Shown piece after piece: positions 1 through 8,900 of a stretch of DNA of 15,143 nt; position 1 is the stretch's first letter; each line of letters starts with the position of its first letter. Below the pieces are notes generated by a model. It was not told the origin of the DNA, did not search any database, and saw only the letters and a list, made by a program, of their open reading frames with translations. Source of the DNA: CAYZEZ01 sp964477295 (GTDB taxonomy: Bacteria > Bacteroidota > Bacteroidia > Bacteroidales > SM23-62); NCBI GenBank assembly GCA_964477295.1, contig CAYZEZ010000101.1, forward strand, positions 1 through 15,143, given 5' to 3'. The position numbers and the translations under genes are program-made.

Positions 1-191
1 GTAAAGATCTCATAGATCTCTTTGAGGATCTGGTCTTTGCTTTTAAAATAATTGTAGATTGAGCTCTTTCTGATCCCCGCCATATCAGCAATCTGCTGCA
101 TGGAGGTGCCATTGTAACCATATTTGGCAAACTGGGCTATGGAAATATTTAAAATCCTTTCTCTGGTGGGGACGATGTCGAGGGTTTCCAT
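1..191 (-). CDS. TetR/AcrR-family transcriptional regulator, N-terminal part
   Basis: The reading frame starts at an ATG at 191 and runs off the left edge with no stop, giving 63 residues. They form a typical TetR DNA-binding domain. A helix with RERILNISIAQFAKYGYNGTS is followed by MQQIADMAGIRKSSIYNYFKS, the helix-turn-helix with the family's conserved Y-(Y/H)-F-K end, then KDQILKEIYEIF leading into the ligand domain. The ligand-binding part lies outside the window, so the inducer cannot be guessed. The gene diverges from a membrane permease starting at 470, and TetR regulators often repress an adjacent transporter and themselves; that link is inference here. A well-formed promoter (288-319) and a palindrome (260-282) lie just upstream. 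Confidence 0.9.
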   Translation of the reverse strand, partial: METLDIVPTRERILNISIAQFAKYGYNGTSMQQIADMAGIRKSSIYNYFKSKDQILKEIYEIF

Positions 192-209
192 AGTAGAAGA
201 ATTAGTTGA

Positions 210-237
210 AAGTTACAGGTTACAGGTGGCAGGTTCA
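210..237. repeat. Short period-7 tandem repeat
   Basis: Four consecutive 7-nt units can be read as AAGTTAC, AGGTTAC, AGGTGGC, AGGTTCA. A related AGGTTG occurs again at 267-272. The tract lies in the 5' leader of the TetR gene. A second tract with the same period but a different unit is at 5885-5905. Confidence 0.5.
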
Positions 238-259
238 TTTGCCGTCTGCTTTAGCTGAT

Positions 260-282
260 GGTTTGCAGGTTGTCAGCAAACC
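260..282. promoter_or_regulatory. Operator-like palindrome at the TetR promoter
   Basis: GGTTTGC (260-266) and GCAAACC (276-282) are perfect 7-nt inverted arms separated by 9 nt. The 23-nt site begins where transcription from the promoter at 288-319 (minus strand) should start, the usual place for an autoregulatory TetR operator. The arms are seen directly; the operator role is inference. It could instead be a small hairpin in the leader RNA. Confidence 0.35.
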
Positions 283-287
283 CTTTA

Positions 288-319
288 CAAAGCTAACGAC
301 CGGTAGGTAGCATTCCAAA
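288..319 (-). promoter_or_regulatory. Bacteroidota-type promoter for the TetR gene
   Basis: Read on the minus strand, TTTG (319-316) is followed after exactly 20 nt by TAGCTTTG (295-288). This matches the known phylum consensus of a -33 TTTG box and a -7 TAnnTTTG box with about 20 nt between. Transcription would start near 281-283, giving a leader of about 90 nt before the ATG at 191. Confidence 0.6.
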
Positions 320-353
320 TAAATCGTTGGAAATTACAGTTTTTTTCAAAAGT

Positions 354-361
354 TAATTTTG
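354..361 (+). promoter_or_regulatory. Possible -7 box for the FtsX-like permease gene
   Basis: TAATTTTG fits TAnnTTTG in the right orientation, about 110 nt upstream of the ATG at 470. The only nearby -33 candidate, TTG at 327-329, leaves a 24-nt spacer, longer than usual. The assignment is therefore weak. Confidence 0.25.
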
Positions 362-469
362 TTCATGTTCGTTTCATTTCCCGCTAAAAATTGTAATTTT
401 AACCCTGTTCAATATTAATAAGAGTCTCAGGAATAATTATTTTCGGCGCTCTGATGTAAATTTCCCGGG

Positions 470-2830
470 ATGTTAAGGAATTATTTAAAGGTTGCTCTAC
501 GGCATCTCATGAGAGACCGGTATATAGCTATGTTAAATATATTTGGTCTGGCTATTGGGATGAGTACGTCCATACTACTCCTTATATTTGTTCAATTTGA
601 ATTCAGTTTTGACCGTTTTCATCAGCATCCGGAGCAGGTATTCAGGGTGATCGAAATAGTTGATGGTGCGGATGGCCAGACGTTGAAGGTCCCAAGTACA
701 CTGGCCTGGATATCCCCTGGGATCAATCAGGAATTCTATCCTGAAGTCATCTCAACCAGGTTATATAGTACTGAATTGAACGACCGTTATGGTTTCAGGG
801 ACATTAACCATGTCAGGTTCTATTTTACCGATTCCACTTTCTTCAGTGTTTTTACTTTTCCGCTTGTCTGTGGTGATCCGGCAACGGCATTAGCAGAACC
901 GGACAATGTAGTGCTGTCCAGCCAGATGGCTGAGAAGTATTTTGGTACCGTACAGGTCCTTGGTAAACCATTTGAAATCCATAATAAATTCTACACAGTT
1001 TCAGGTGTGCTTGAGCCAATACCGGCAAATTCCCATATTCAATTTGATGTTTTGCTTCCATTTTCAGCATTTCCCCGTAAAAAGATGCTGGACCAAATGC
1101 CTATGGATTTCCCTACCTACTTCAGGATCACCGATCCTGTGAAAATAGAAAGTACCATGGATAGCCTGGAGGCGATGATCGGCAGAATAGTGAATGATCA
1201 TTATAGCGGGCATGGGATTGAGGTCCTGACCAGGCTGCAGCCGTTAAAAGATATTCATTTAAAATCAAACGGATTTGATACTGCGCTGCATCGTACCGGC
1301 GACAGGGATAGCATCCTTATCATGGCATTCCTGGCGGTTTTTATTTTACTGATAACTATTTCCAATTTCGTTAACCTGATCACTTCAAAGTCTGAAAACA
1401 GGCTGCAGGAAGTGGGCATGAGACTGATTGTTGGTGCAGATAAGAACCGTATCTGGCAGCAACTGATTGGTGAATCGCTGGTTATTTCTGTTCTGGCCTG
1501 TTTCTTTGCCCTGGCATTCACCGAATTGGCCTCCGGGCCGTTTTCCCAGATTCTTGGGATCAAATTGCAGCTTTCTGTCATTGATCTTCTGAAATTATTT
1601 GTTTTCTTCCTCCTCGTTGCATTATTGACCAGTATTGTTACGGGAATTGTACATTATACATACCTTACCCGGCTGACACCTGTGCAGGTTTTATCTGTGA
1701 TCAGGGTGCGGCATCATGTAAACTGGTTGAAAAAAGTTATGGTTGTGGTGCAATTCAGCATGATGATTTTCCTGCTTGCCCTTTTAAGTGTATTGTTTTT
1801 CCAGGTACGGTTTATGAAAACCGCTGAATCGGGTTTTGGACTTGAGAAAGTTTTAATATTCTATGAACCATTCAGACGGATGAAGGCAGATTTTTCGCCG
1901 GTGAGAAAAGATCTGATGCAAAACGCAAATATAACCAATGCCTGTGTGTCAGAGGGAATCCCCGGTGTACCGACAAGTGTGCAGAACCTCATCCTGGAAG
2001 GGGAAGACCTGACGGATAGCAGGATCATTAGCGAACACAGGGTTATGGATTATTACATCAGCACGTATGGCATTGAGCTTCTGGAAGGAGAGGACCTGGA
2101 CCTGGAAAAAGATTCATTTGGATTTCTGCTGAACGAAACGGCGGCTATGCTGCTGGGAGCCGATTCAATTATAGGTAAAAACATAATTGTAGATACTTAT
2201 AATTTTCCAGTGGTTGGCATTATCAAAGATTTTCAATTTGAATCCCTTCATAACCCGGTAAAACCGATTGTTGTAAGTAATTATTTTCCAGGGTATAAAT
2301 ATATTTCAGTACAGGTGGATCCTGATTCAATTTTCCCTGCCACGCAGTATGCTGATTCCATCCTGAAAATGCACTTTCCCGATCATACCTTCGCTCATTT
2401 CAGGCTGGCTAACCGGTTTGAAATGATGTATGAGGATGAGCAGAACAGTGCCCAACTGGTGTCTATTGGAGCCATACTGGCTATAATTATATCTATGTTG
2501 GGCTTGCTGGGACTTTCCCGGCAAACAGTAATAAAGCGATCGAAAGAGATAGGTATCAGGAAGGCAAATGGCGGGGGGAGCCGGGATATTATGGTTATGT
2601 TCATTATGGACCTGATACGGTGGGTTGTACTTTCCGTAGTCATTGCACTTCCGGCGGTCCTCTGGATGTCATATAACTGGCTCGACCGCTTCAGCAATAC
2701 CTTCAGGTTTGCCTGGCTTTACCTTATCTTATCATGTGTTGCTGGAATTTTAATCGCCCTGGTAACCATCCTTTATCACACATTGAAGGTAGGCAGGGCG
2801 AATCCGGTAAAAAGCCTGAGGTATGAATAA
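470..2830 (+). CDS. FtsX/MacB-like ABC transporter permease (tandem MacB_PCD-FtsX)
   Basis: This is a 786-residue integral inner-membrane protein. Residues 1-50 (NYLKVALRHLMRDR, then a membrane helix at about 21-41) are the typical start of MacB-like permeases in Bacteroidota. A periplasmic core domain spans about 45-275. Helices at about 281-303, 330-352 and 373-395 form the first FtsX unit, with EVGMRLIVGA (314-323) as its coupling segment. A helix at about 422-446 opens a second periplasmic domain, and helices at about 663-683, 718-737 and 749-771 form the second FtsX unit. There SKEIGIRKANGG (691-702) is the classic coupling helix that contacts the ATPase, and the end RANPVKSLRYE is also a family hallmark. 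No ATP-binding subunit lies next to it, so it is an orphan permease here. Family members act in efflux, lipoprotein release or mechanotransmission; the substrate is unknown. The divergent TetR gene may control it. Confidence 0.9.
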   Translation: MLRNYLKVALRHLMRDRYIAMLNIFGLAIGMSTSILLLIFVQFEFSFDRFHQHPEQVFRVIEIVDGADGQTLKVPSTLAWISPGINQEFYPEVISTRLYSTELNDRYGFRDINHVRFYFTDSTFFSVFTFPLVCGDPATALAEPDNVVLSSQMAEKYFGTVQVLGKPFEIHNKFYTVSGVLEPIPANSHIQFDVLLPFSAFPRKKMLDQMPMDFPTYFRITDPVKIESTMDSLEAMIGRIVNDHYSGHGIEVLTRLQPLKDIHLKSNGFDTALHRTGDRDSILIMAFLAVFILLITISNFVNLITSKSENRLQEVGMRLIVGADKNRIWQQLIGESLVISVLACFFALAFTELASGPFSQILGIKLQLSVIDLLKLFVFFLLVALLTSIVTGIVHYTYLTRLTPVQVLSVIRVRHHVNWLKKVMVVVQFSMMIFLLALLSVLFFQVRFMKTAESGFGLEKVLIFYEPFRRMKADFSPVRKDLMQNANITNACVSEGIPGVPTSVQNLILEGEDLTDSRIISEHRVMDYYISTYGIELLEGEDLDLEKDSFGFLLNETAAMLLGADSIIGKNIIVDTYNFPVVGIIKDFQFESLHNPVKPIVVSNYFPGYKYISVQVDPDSIFPATQYADSILKMHFPDHTFAHFRLANRFEMMYEDEQNSAQLVSIGAILAIIISMLGLLGLSRQTVIKRSKEIGIRKANGGGSRDIMVMFIMDLIRWVVLSVVIALPAVLWMSYNWLDRFSNTFRFAWLYLILSCVAGILIALVTILYHTLKVGRANPVKSLRYE

Positions 2831-2842
2831 TAAATCATCCTG

Positions 2843-3010
2843 CTTTTTTGTCTGCTACACAAAAAAGTAGGCAAAAAAAGTCACCGCTTAAGAAAAATTG
2901 TCTAAAAATTTATTTATTCCGCTAAAAGAAATGAACTCGCTTTGCTCAAACAGCATTTCTTTTATTACGTTGCATAAATAAATTTTCTTAACGCCATTTT
3001 TCTTAGGCGG
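2843..3010. repeat. Hairpin plus nested inverted repeat in a convergent intergenic gap
   Basis: A 9-bp hairpin, CTTTTTTGT (2843-2851) with ACAAAAAAG (2859-2867), is followed by three nested pairs of arms. The outer pair is 2884-2897 with 2997-3010 (13 of 14 matching, CCGCTTAAGAAAAA-like). The middle pair is 2905-2917 with 2974-2986 (13 of 13, AAAATTTATTTAT). The inner pair is 2923-2933 with 2954-2964 (11 of 11, TAAAAGAAATG), enclosing a 20-nt loop containing CTCGCTTTGCTC. The element fills the gap between two converging stop codons, so it may also end transcription from both sides. From memory, similar sequences recur between genes in Bacteroidota, which would make it a dispersed, MITE- or REP-like repeat; that is not tested here. 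Confidence 0.65.
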
Positions 3011-3040
3011 AAGTAGTATAAGATTCGGACAAAATAAATT

Positions 3041-4234
3041 CTAAACCTCCCGCTGAATAATCTTCCCCGTTTTCTTATCTTTCAGGATGAGTTTTTTACC
3101 GTCGGGAAGTTTTTCTTCTTTCACGAGGTAGTAATCGGCATCATATTCCCTGAAGTTGACCACCTGTTCGACTTCTGTCTTTCCTCGCCAGAGATTCAGC
3201 CCGATGGGTTCCCATCTTTTTGACCGGACCGATTTGTAGCAGGCGTCCATTATGGCATTGACCACATAGCCATCGTAGAAGCTTTCGAGGGGTTGGTTGT
3301 CATTGTCCATCGAATTGAACATATCGTCGAACATATTATCGTATCCCAGTTCACCTACTTCATCGCCAACCGGGAATAGCCATCCGGTTTCGGTTTCGGC
3401 CTTTTCAGCGATGTAGGCTCCTTCCCCGGCTGCCGTGAACATCTCGAAGCCGGTACGTAGAAAATGGTTCAGCCAGATGGTCCCTTCCATGCCGCTGACC
3501 TCATCTCGCAGGTCCATGCCACCACGGAACGACCAGCTCACCTCGAACTGTCCGATAGCCCCGTTGGCATATTTGACCAACCCTATGGCATGGTCTTCCG
3601 ATTCGATCGGGTGCACCTGGGTGTCGGCCCAGCACATGGCCTCAACAGGCCGGATGTCTTTCCCGATAAAATTGCGCGCTATTTCAATGCAGTGGCACCC
3701 CATGTCCAGCAAAACTCCCCCTCCTGATATTTCAGGGGTCCAGAACCAGTCGCTGTGCGGGCCTGGGTGAGTTTCGCGTGAACGTACCCAGAAGATCTTT
3801 CCAAGTGCCCCGTTTTTCACAGATTCCATTGCCTTGAGGGTTTTGTGGGTATAGACAAGGTCTTCGAGATAGCCATGGAATACCCCGGCTTTTTCTACGG
3901 CTTCAAGCATTTCCTTAGCTTCTGCAGCATTGCGGCCCAGGGGTTTGGTGCACAGGATGTCTTTGCCTGCTTCTGCAGCTAATTTGGCGGCTTCCAGATG
4001 CATATTGTTGGATAACCCGATAACGATAGTATCGATATCGGGATGGTTTATGGCCTCTTCCATGCTGGTTGTCCAGTTAGGGATGGACCATTTACCTGCG
4101 AATTTCATTGCCTTTTCTTCGGTCCTCGACCAGATCATTTTCACCCGGTCCTGGCTCCGGGGCTGATGGAGTGCGGAGGTGTAGAAGTCACCTATAAATC
4201 CTGAACCCAGCATTGCGATATTCTTAGGTTTCAT
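3041..4234 (-). CDS. Gfo/Idh/MocA-family NAD(P)-dependent oxidoreductase
   Basis: This is a 397-residue cytoplasmic protein with no signal peptide. The N-terminal Rossmann fold starts with IAMLGSGFIG (6-15), holding the G-x-G-x-x-G dinucleotide motif. DILCTKPLGRN (92-102) corresponds to the family's EKP segment, with Lys97-Pro98 conserved and the usual Glu replaced by Thr. The C-terminal alpha/beta domain carries GGGVLLDMGCH (171-181), whose Asp177 and His181 match the family's catalytic D-x-x-x-H pattern. Family members oxidise or reduce sugars, inositols and their derivatives; the substrate cannot be told from sequence. It is the last gene of the likely CotH-ThuA-oxidoreductase operon, 75 bp after the ThuA gene. 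The C-terminal tail (about 350-397) is Lys/Asp-rich and outside the core fold. Confidence 0.88.
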   Translation of the reverse strand: MKPKNIAMLGSGFIGDFYTSALHQPRSQDRVKMIWSRTEEKAMKFAGKWSIPNWTTSMEEAINHPDIDTIVIGLSNNMHLEAAKLAAEAGKDILCTKPLGRNAAEAKEMLEAVEKAGVFHGYLEDLVYTHKTLKAMESVKNGALGKIFWVRSRETHPGPHSDWFWTPEISGGGVLLDMGCHCIEIARNFIGKDIRPVEAMCWADTQVHPIESEDHAIGLVKYANGAIGQFEVSWSFRGGMDLRDEVSGMEGTIWLNHFLRTGFEMFTAAGEGAYIAEKAETETGWLFPVGDEVGELGYDNMFDDMFNSMDNDNQPLESFYDGYVVNAIMDACYKSVRSKRWEPIGLNLWRGKTEVEQVVNFREYDADYYLVKEEKLPDGKKLILKDKKTGKIIQREV

Positions 4235-4309
4235 AATATATTGATTGATAAAAGTTTAAGTTTCTTTTCACTTCGCTAATCAAAAATCGTTAATCCCTAA
4301 TCTGAGATC

Positions 4310-5869
4310 TTATTCTTCCTTACTGACCCATAGGGCAGCCCTTCTGAGTATTTCCTTATGTTCTTCTGCTTTGAAGGATGCTGCGTCATGGCCGAGCAGG
4401 GACTGAAATATTCGCCCTTCACCGTACATATTTATCCAGGCAAGCGGTTCATCTTTCCCAGTATTTTTAGAAAAAGCTGTGAGCAGGGGTACAATGGGTT
4501 CATCCCCTGACTGGTTGTAATACAATTCATCCTGTGTATCAAAGGATGAAATGCCTTCTGTTATAAAGTGACTGGCTCCGGTTGGTTTAACAGTAAAGGT
4601 CCCATACTCATCGTGTGAACTTTCTGCATTGTGGTCCCACGTCCTCAAACAAATATTCCTGAATTCCGGCCAGTCCGATTCTTCTGCTCCAGGCAGGGAA
4701 TAATGCCATGCACCATTGGCAAAATGTATGATTATCAGTCCGCCACCCTCCTTAAGATAGCTTGTGAATGCTTCTTTTGCATCATCAGGTAATCCTTCCG
4801 GATCTACCCAGTTGCAGTAATTCAGGACCAGGAAATCATAATCCTTCAGAGTGTATTGGGCCAGGTCGTAGATATTCCTTGATACATCAATATGGATCCT
4901 TTCATGCTGTTCAATGGCCTCTTTTATTACGGGGGTTGTCTCCTCCCAGGGATGTCCGGGGTGGTGATGCCCGGTGAGAATGAGTCCTTTTATTGCTGCA
5001 TTGAAAAGCATCTTTGTTACCTCCTTGTCAGAATAGAATGTTGATTCGATGCCATTTTCCGGGACTTTCATCCCTGACGCCCAAACGATCGAATTTAATA
5101 TAAACTTTCGATAGTTCTCAATTTCAAAGTTATCATAATAATGACCGATCGTGGTGCCGAATCCCCTTCCTCCGTCCTCTCTTTCAACAGCCCAGGCGAC
5201 TACCCTTCCCAGATCCTGTTCGGTATCCAGGTCCGGAACCTCCATGATGGGGACCAACCGGTCATCATTCTCGCTGAATCGCATGTCATAATAAAACTCT
5301 TCCTCATAGGTAAAAGGGCTGATACCATTACAAACCGGGTGTTCAGGATGGGGAAATACAATTTCGGCCCGGATGATGGTCAGGTCCGAGTACCATTCTT
5401 CCTCTCCCTGGTCATTCTGCCAGTCATAATAGCCCCCGGTCCAGTTGAGGATCTCTTCCCCATATATATCAGGAGCAAATGTGGTATAATGAAAGGTCAT
5501 TACTCCGCACCCGCGGTCCACTTGCTTCTGTATGATCTTCACTCTTTCGTCATCAACCAAAAGTGGGTTGACGGTAACATCTCCTTCACGCCCGTCGGCA
5601 ATTGCCAGTATCAGGTCGGCCGAATCAAGAATGGCCGGATCGTCAGGCCAGCCATTGTAGACAAGCATGGTATTCACCCCCGGGAGATCGGGCGAATGAT
5701 CGAGCATGGCTTTGATCAGCCGGGCAGTTTTGATGTATTCGTGCAACCCTGCCGGATGGGATTTGAAACCAACAAGAATGACAATATTTTTTTTCGCAGG
5801 CTGCCTGTCAGAACAACCATAATTAGCAGCCAGGGCAAGAATCAGGAAAATGTAAATCAGGTTTTTCAT
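4310..5869 (-). CDS. Tandem ThuA-domain lipoprotein
   Basis: This is a 519-residue exported protein. Residues 1-18 are a short hydrophobic signal ending at Cys19 (ANYGC-SDRQ), which suggests a lipoprotein, although the lipobox lacks the usual Leu at -3. Two ThuA-like (class I glutamine-amidotransferase-like fold) domains follow. Domain 1 (about 28-266) opens with NIVILVGFKSHPAGLHEY and closes with GHYYDNF (242-248) and a W-A-S end. Domain 2 (about 293-516) opens with KGLILTGHHHPGHPWEET and closes with GHDAASF (493-499) and ALWV. Paired features such as EEFYYD / DELYYN and GRGFGTTIGH / GRIFQSLLGH show an internal duplication. ThuA proteins are linked to trehalose and other disaccharide use, but their chemistry is poorly defined. 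The gene lies between the CotH-like gene (79 bp upstream) and the oxidoreductase gene (75 bp downstream). Confidence 0.85.
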   Translation of the reverse strand: MKNLIYIFLILALAANYGCSDRQPAKKNIVILVGFKSHPAGLHEYIKTARLIKAMLDHSPDLPGVNTMLVYNGWPDDPAILDSADLILAIADGREGDVTVNPLLVDDERVKIIQKQVDRGCGVMTFHYTTFAPDIYGEEILNWTGGYYDWQNDQGEEEWYSDLTIIRAEIVFPHPEHPVCNGISPFTYEEEFYYDMRFSENDDRLVPIMEVPDLDTEQDLGRVVAWAVEREDGGRGFGTTIGHYYDNFEIENYRKFILNSIVWASGMKVPENGIESTFYSDKEVTKMLFNAAIKGLILTGHHHPGHPWEETTPVIKEAIEQHERIHIDVSRNIYDLAQYTLKDYDFLVLNYCNWVDPEGLPDDAKEAFTSYLKEGGGLIIIHFANGAWHYSLPGAEESDWPEFRNICLRTWDHNAESSHDEYGTFTVKPTGASHFITEGISSFDTQDELYYNQSGDEPIVPLLTAFSKNTGKDEPLAWINMYGEGRIFQSLLGHDAASFKAEEHKEILRRAALWVSKEE

Positions 5870-5884
5870 TGCATTTGTTTTTCA

Positions 5885-5952
5885 GTGACGTGTGACGTGT
5901 GAAACGTTAACGAAGAACGATGAATGAAGTGATCTTTCAAGTCACTCGTCAC
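5885..5952. repeat. Period-7 repeat with an inverted copy between CotH and ThuA genes
   Basis: GTGACGT (5885-5891), GTGACGT (5892-5898) and GTGAAAC (5899-5905) are three tandem 7-nt units. The segment 5941-5952 reads GTCACTCGTCAC, whose complement GTGACGAGTGAC matches 11 of 12 nt of 5885-5896, so the intergenic RNA can form a stem. The inverted copy contains the TGA stop (5951-5949) of the CotH-like gene. A stem here could attenuate transcription or protect the mRNA between the first two genes of the operon; that role is inference. Confidence 0.5.
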
Positions 5953-8900
5953 CGGTTACCCATCACTACGATCCGGACCGTTTCTGTGATTCCATATGCT
6001 TCCACCCTGACCAGGTAGAGCCCGTTACTCAGACCAAGGGATGAAAGGCTGATCTGGCTGTTGTTGGGAATGGTTCCATGGTAAACGGGAACGCCAATCA
6101 TATTAAACAGGGTGATTACCAGTTCCGGTATTTCACCCTCAGTCTTCAGGTGAAGTGTGACCAGGTCACTTGTTGGATTGGGGAAAGCCACCAGTGCTCT
6201 TTTAATGTCAGCCGGGAATGGGCCGGTGCCCAGCGGGAAATTGTAGGCAAAAGGTGTTCCTCCTTCACGAAGAGAAAAGGTCCAGTAGGTATAGTCATTG
6301 GGATCACCCACGGGATTCAGTTCGACAGCGTTCAGCGACAATCCTGTCCCGTCCGCTCCCGCAGGCCAAGGAGCGTGGTCGTCATAAGTGAAATGGATGA
6401 TTGGATTATCCATGTGATCAGTCAGCAGTACCTCTTCACCCGCATTGGAAAAATGGCCGCTGAAGTTGCCTGAGGCAACCAGCCCGTAGTAATCATAAAA
6501 CTGGGGTGGATAAGAAGCAATGACGTAAAACTGCCGGGGGTAAAGGAGCGTATTTTCGGGAAAAAGGTAATAAACCGCCGAATCAAGCTGGAGCCCTGAA
6601 AGGTTTAAAGGCTGTGTCCCGGTATTTAAAAATTCAATAAATTCGAGGTCAGTGCCGGGGATGGTATCGCCGCTGTTTATCCAGTCGGGCGGGTGGTAGT
6701 GAAGCTCCGTAACTTTCAGAACATCATAATCTTCCTGCTGCCTGACAAAGGTGACTTCTTTGAGGGCGCTGCAGACCTGGTGATACACGATCCTTGCCTT
6801 CAATACGGTGGATCCGTTGATCTGAAAGGAAACGGAACCCAAGGCCTGCTGTGCTTCCGGCCTGATGCCACCACCAACCATCCTGGGATCTTTACCATTC
6901 AGTGTATAATAGATTGTACCCTTGCTATTGTTATTTTCAATGGATACGGACAGGGGAGAGGAAACAGGGTAGGTTGGGTTCAATACCTTCACTCCGGAAA
7001 CTTTTACATCAGGGGCTTCCAGGCTCTTGTAGAGTCCTGCTGTTAGCAGCTGGTCAATTACAACAGCGGTCCTGGAAGGAATAAAAAGGTTGCGGATCCT
7101 TTCTATTTCCGTCATCCACTCTTTGTTCCTTGTATAGGATTCGCCTCCTGTTCTGGCATCCCCCCAGCGGGCCGATTCAGCAATTATGGCCAGGTCGATC
7201 TGGTCGATACGGGTGTTTATCCTTGCGAGGGATTTTTCTGCAGATAAAGCTCCTCCTTCTGTAAGATGCCTGAAGGCCCTGTCGGCAAACCCAGAGCGGT
7301 ATTCGGCATTCTGGCAGAGTTTGTAGTGCAGCCATTGCGGGTGGAAATGCTGAAAATCATACACATCCATCTTCATATTGTCGGTTCTTTCGGCCAGGTT
7401 TACCCGGTCCTCGTTAATCCCGATACCCGGGGAATGGGCATAATAGAACATGGCATGTTCTGCGTCATGGTTGTAGAAGGTAAATCCGGCTGACCTGTCA
7501 TTCCGGTTGTTGATCGCATAGAAGTTGTTGCAACTCTTGTTCTGTCCGAAGGAGGAGGTGGGGGCGTCGAAATTCCCTGTATAAAAGATGATCAGCATAT
7601 AGTCGATCAGGTTATCGATATTGACAAGCACCTCTGCACCCGGTATGAGATTTCCCTTTTCATTCTTTCCTTCCAGCGCGAAGTAATTGCTGTTTGATTC
7701 GAATCCGGTGTTGCACATGTCCCAGAGCCTTTGCCAGGATTCAAGTGAGCCATCCGTGGCTTCGATCTGGTAGATAAAGTTTTCCATGTTCACCTTTACC
7801 ACATCATAATCTTCTTCATTGCCCCCCAGGTAGGTTTCTGCAAAACGGGCCTCAGACCGCTCCTGTGTCTGGTAAAGGCCCCAGTACATGCCATTAAGGT
7901 AAAGATGGTAATAGCGGCTCCTGGTATATGGCCAACTCATGTCACGTTGGCTGTCACGTGAAAAGACTTCCCGGACAAAGGTGTTGTTTGGAAAGCCATT
8001 GCTCCATGCATAGTTTTCGGCTGTGCGAAGGTCGATCTTGTCAAACTGGCTGGCCCCTTCTTCACCAAAAAGGGGGAAATATAATTTATCATCGCCGTAG
8101 ACCTCCCTGAAAAAGAGCCTGAAAGCATGCTTCGGATAATTATCGTGCCGGCTCCATCCGCCACGTATGCGAAGCCCGGCGTTTACATTAAATCCTTCCG
8201 AACCATCCGGCTGGATCAACTCAACGCTGCACTCCCTCTCCCACTCAGGGCCGTGTCCGTCAGCATTTACGTAAATTCCGGAGACCGGGTCGAACAGATT
8301 TTCAACGTCTGTAATAATTGAGATGGTGGGAATATCGAGAAGCGCATCATCGATCAGGGAACTGTATTCAGGGTTATTGACAACCTCCCTGTCCATGTCG
8401 AGGTCTATGATCTGACCGTTGATATTGGCCTCGGGCCATTCACCTCCGGGCCAGGATTGTGTTTTAACTTTTTCGATAAATAGATAGGTTGCAGCTTTGG
8501 GTTTCGATGGTTTGAATCCCGGTTTTGATATTGAAGCCCGGACCACAACGCCAGGTGTCCCCGGCCTGCCTGCCATGCTTGCTGTATCTACCCGGATGCT
8601 GACGATCGAATCTGCCATGAAAGCAGTGGGCGAGTACTGCGGATTACTGCCATCGAGTGTATAGACAATATCCACACCTGCTGAGGTAGAGGTGAGAGTC
8701 AGATCAAACGGGGATTCATAAAATCCTGAAGTGTGGCTGAATGAGATTCCTGTCGAGTCGATCAGTTCAGGATCATCCGTTTCGGCATAGATAGCCAGGT
8801 CAAAATAGAAATCAGAGCTTGTAAGGCTGATATTAAATCCCTGTATGGCAACCAGGTTGGCTCCTTCAACAAGGTTTAAACCGGAGGTGCCGATGGTGAA

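Noticed and set aside
1255..2697. Several minus-strand frames of 65-108 codons opposite the permease gene
   Set aside because: They are shadows of the permease reading frame, with no independent evidence of coding.
5141..5902. Open frame of 253 codons on the plus strand, antisense to the ThuA gene
   Set aside because: It lies almost wholly opposite a well-supported gene, has no recognisable domain or signal peptide, and its composition is what an antisense frame of such a gene gives.
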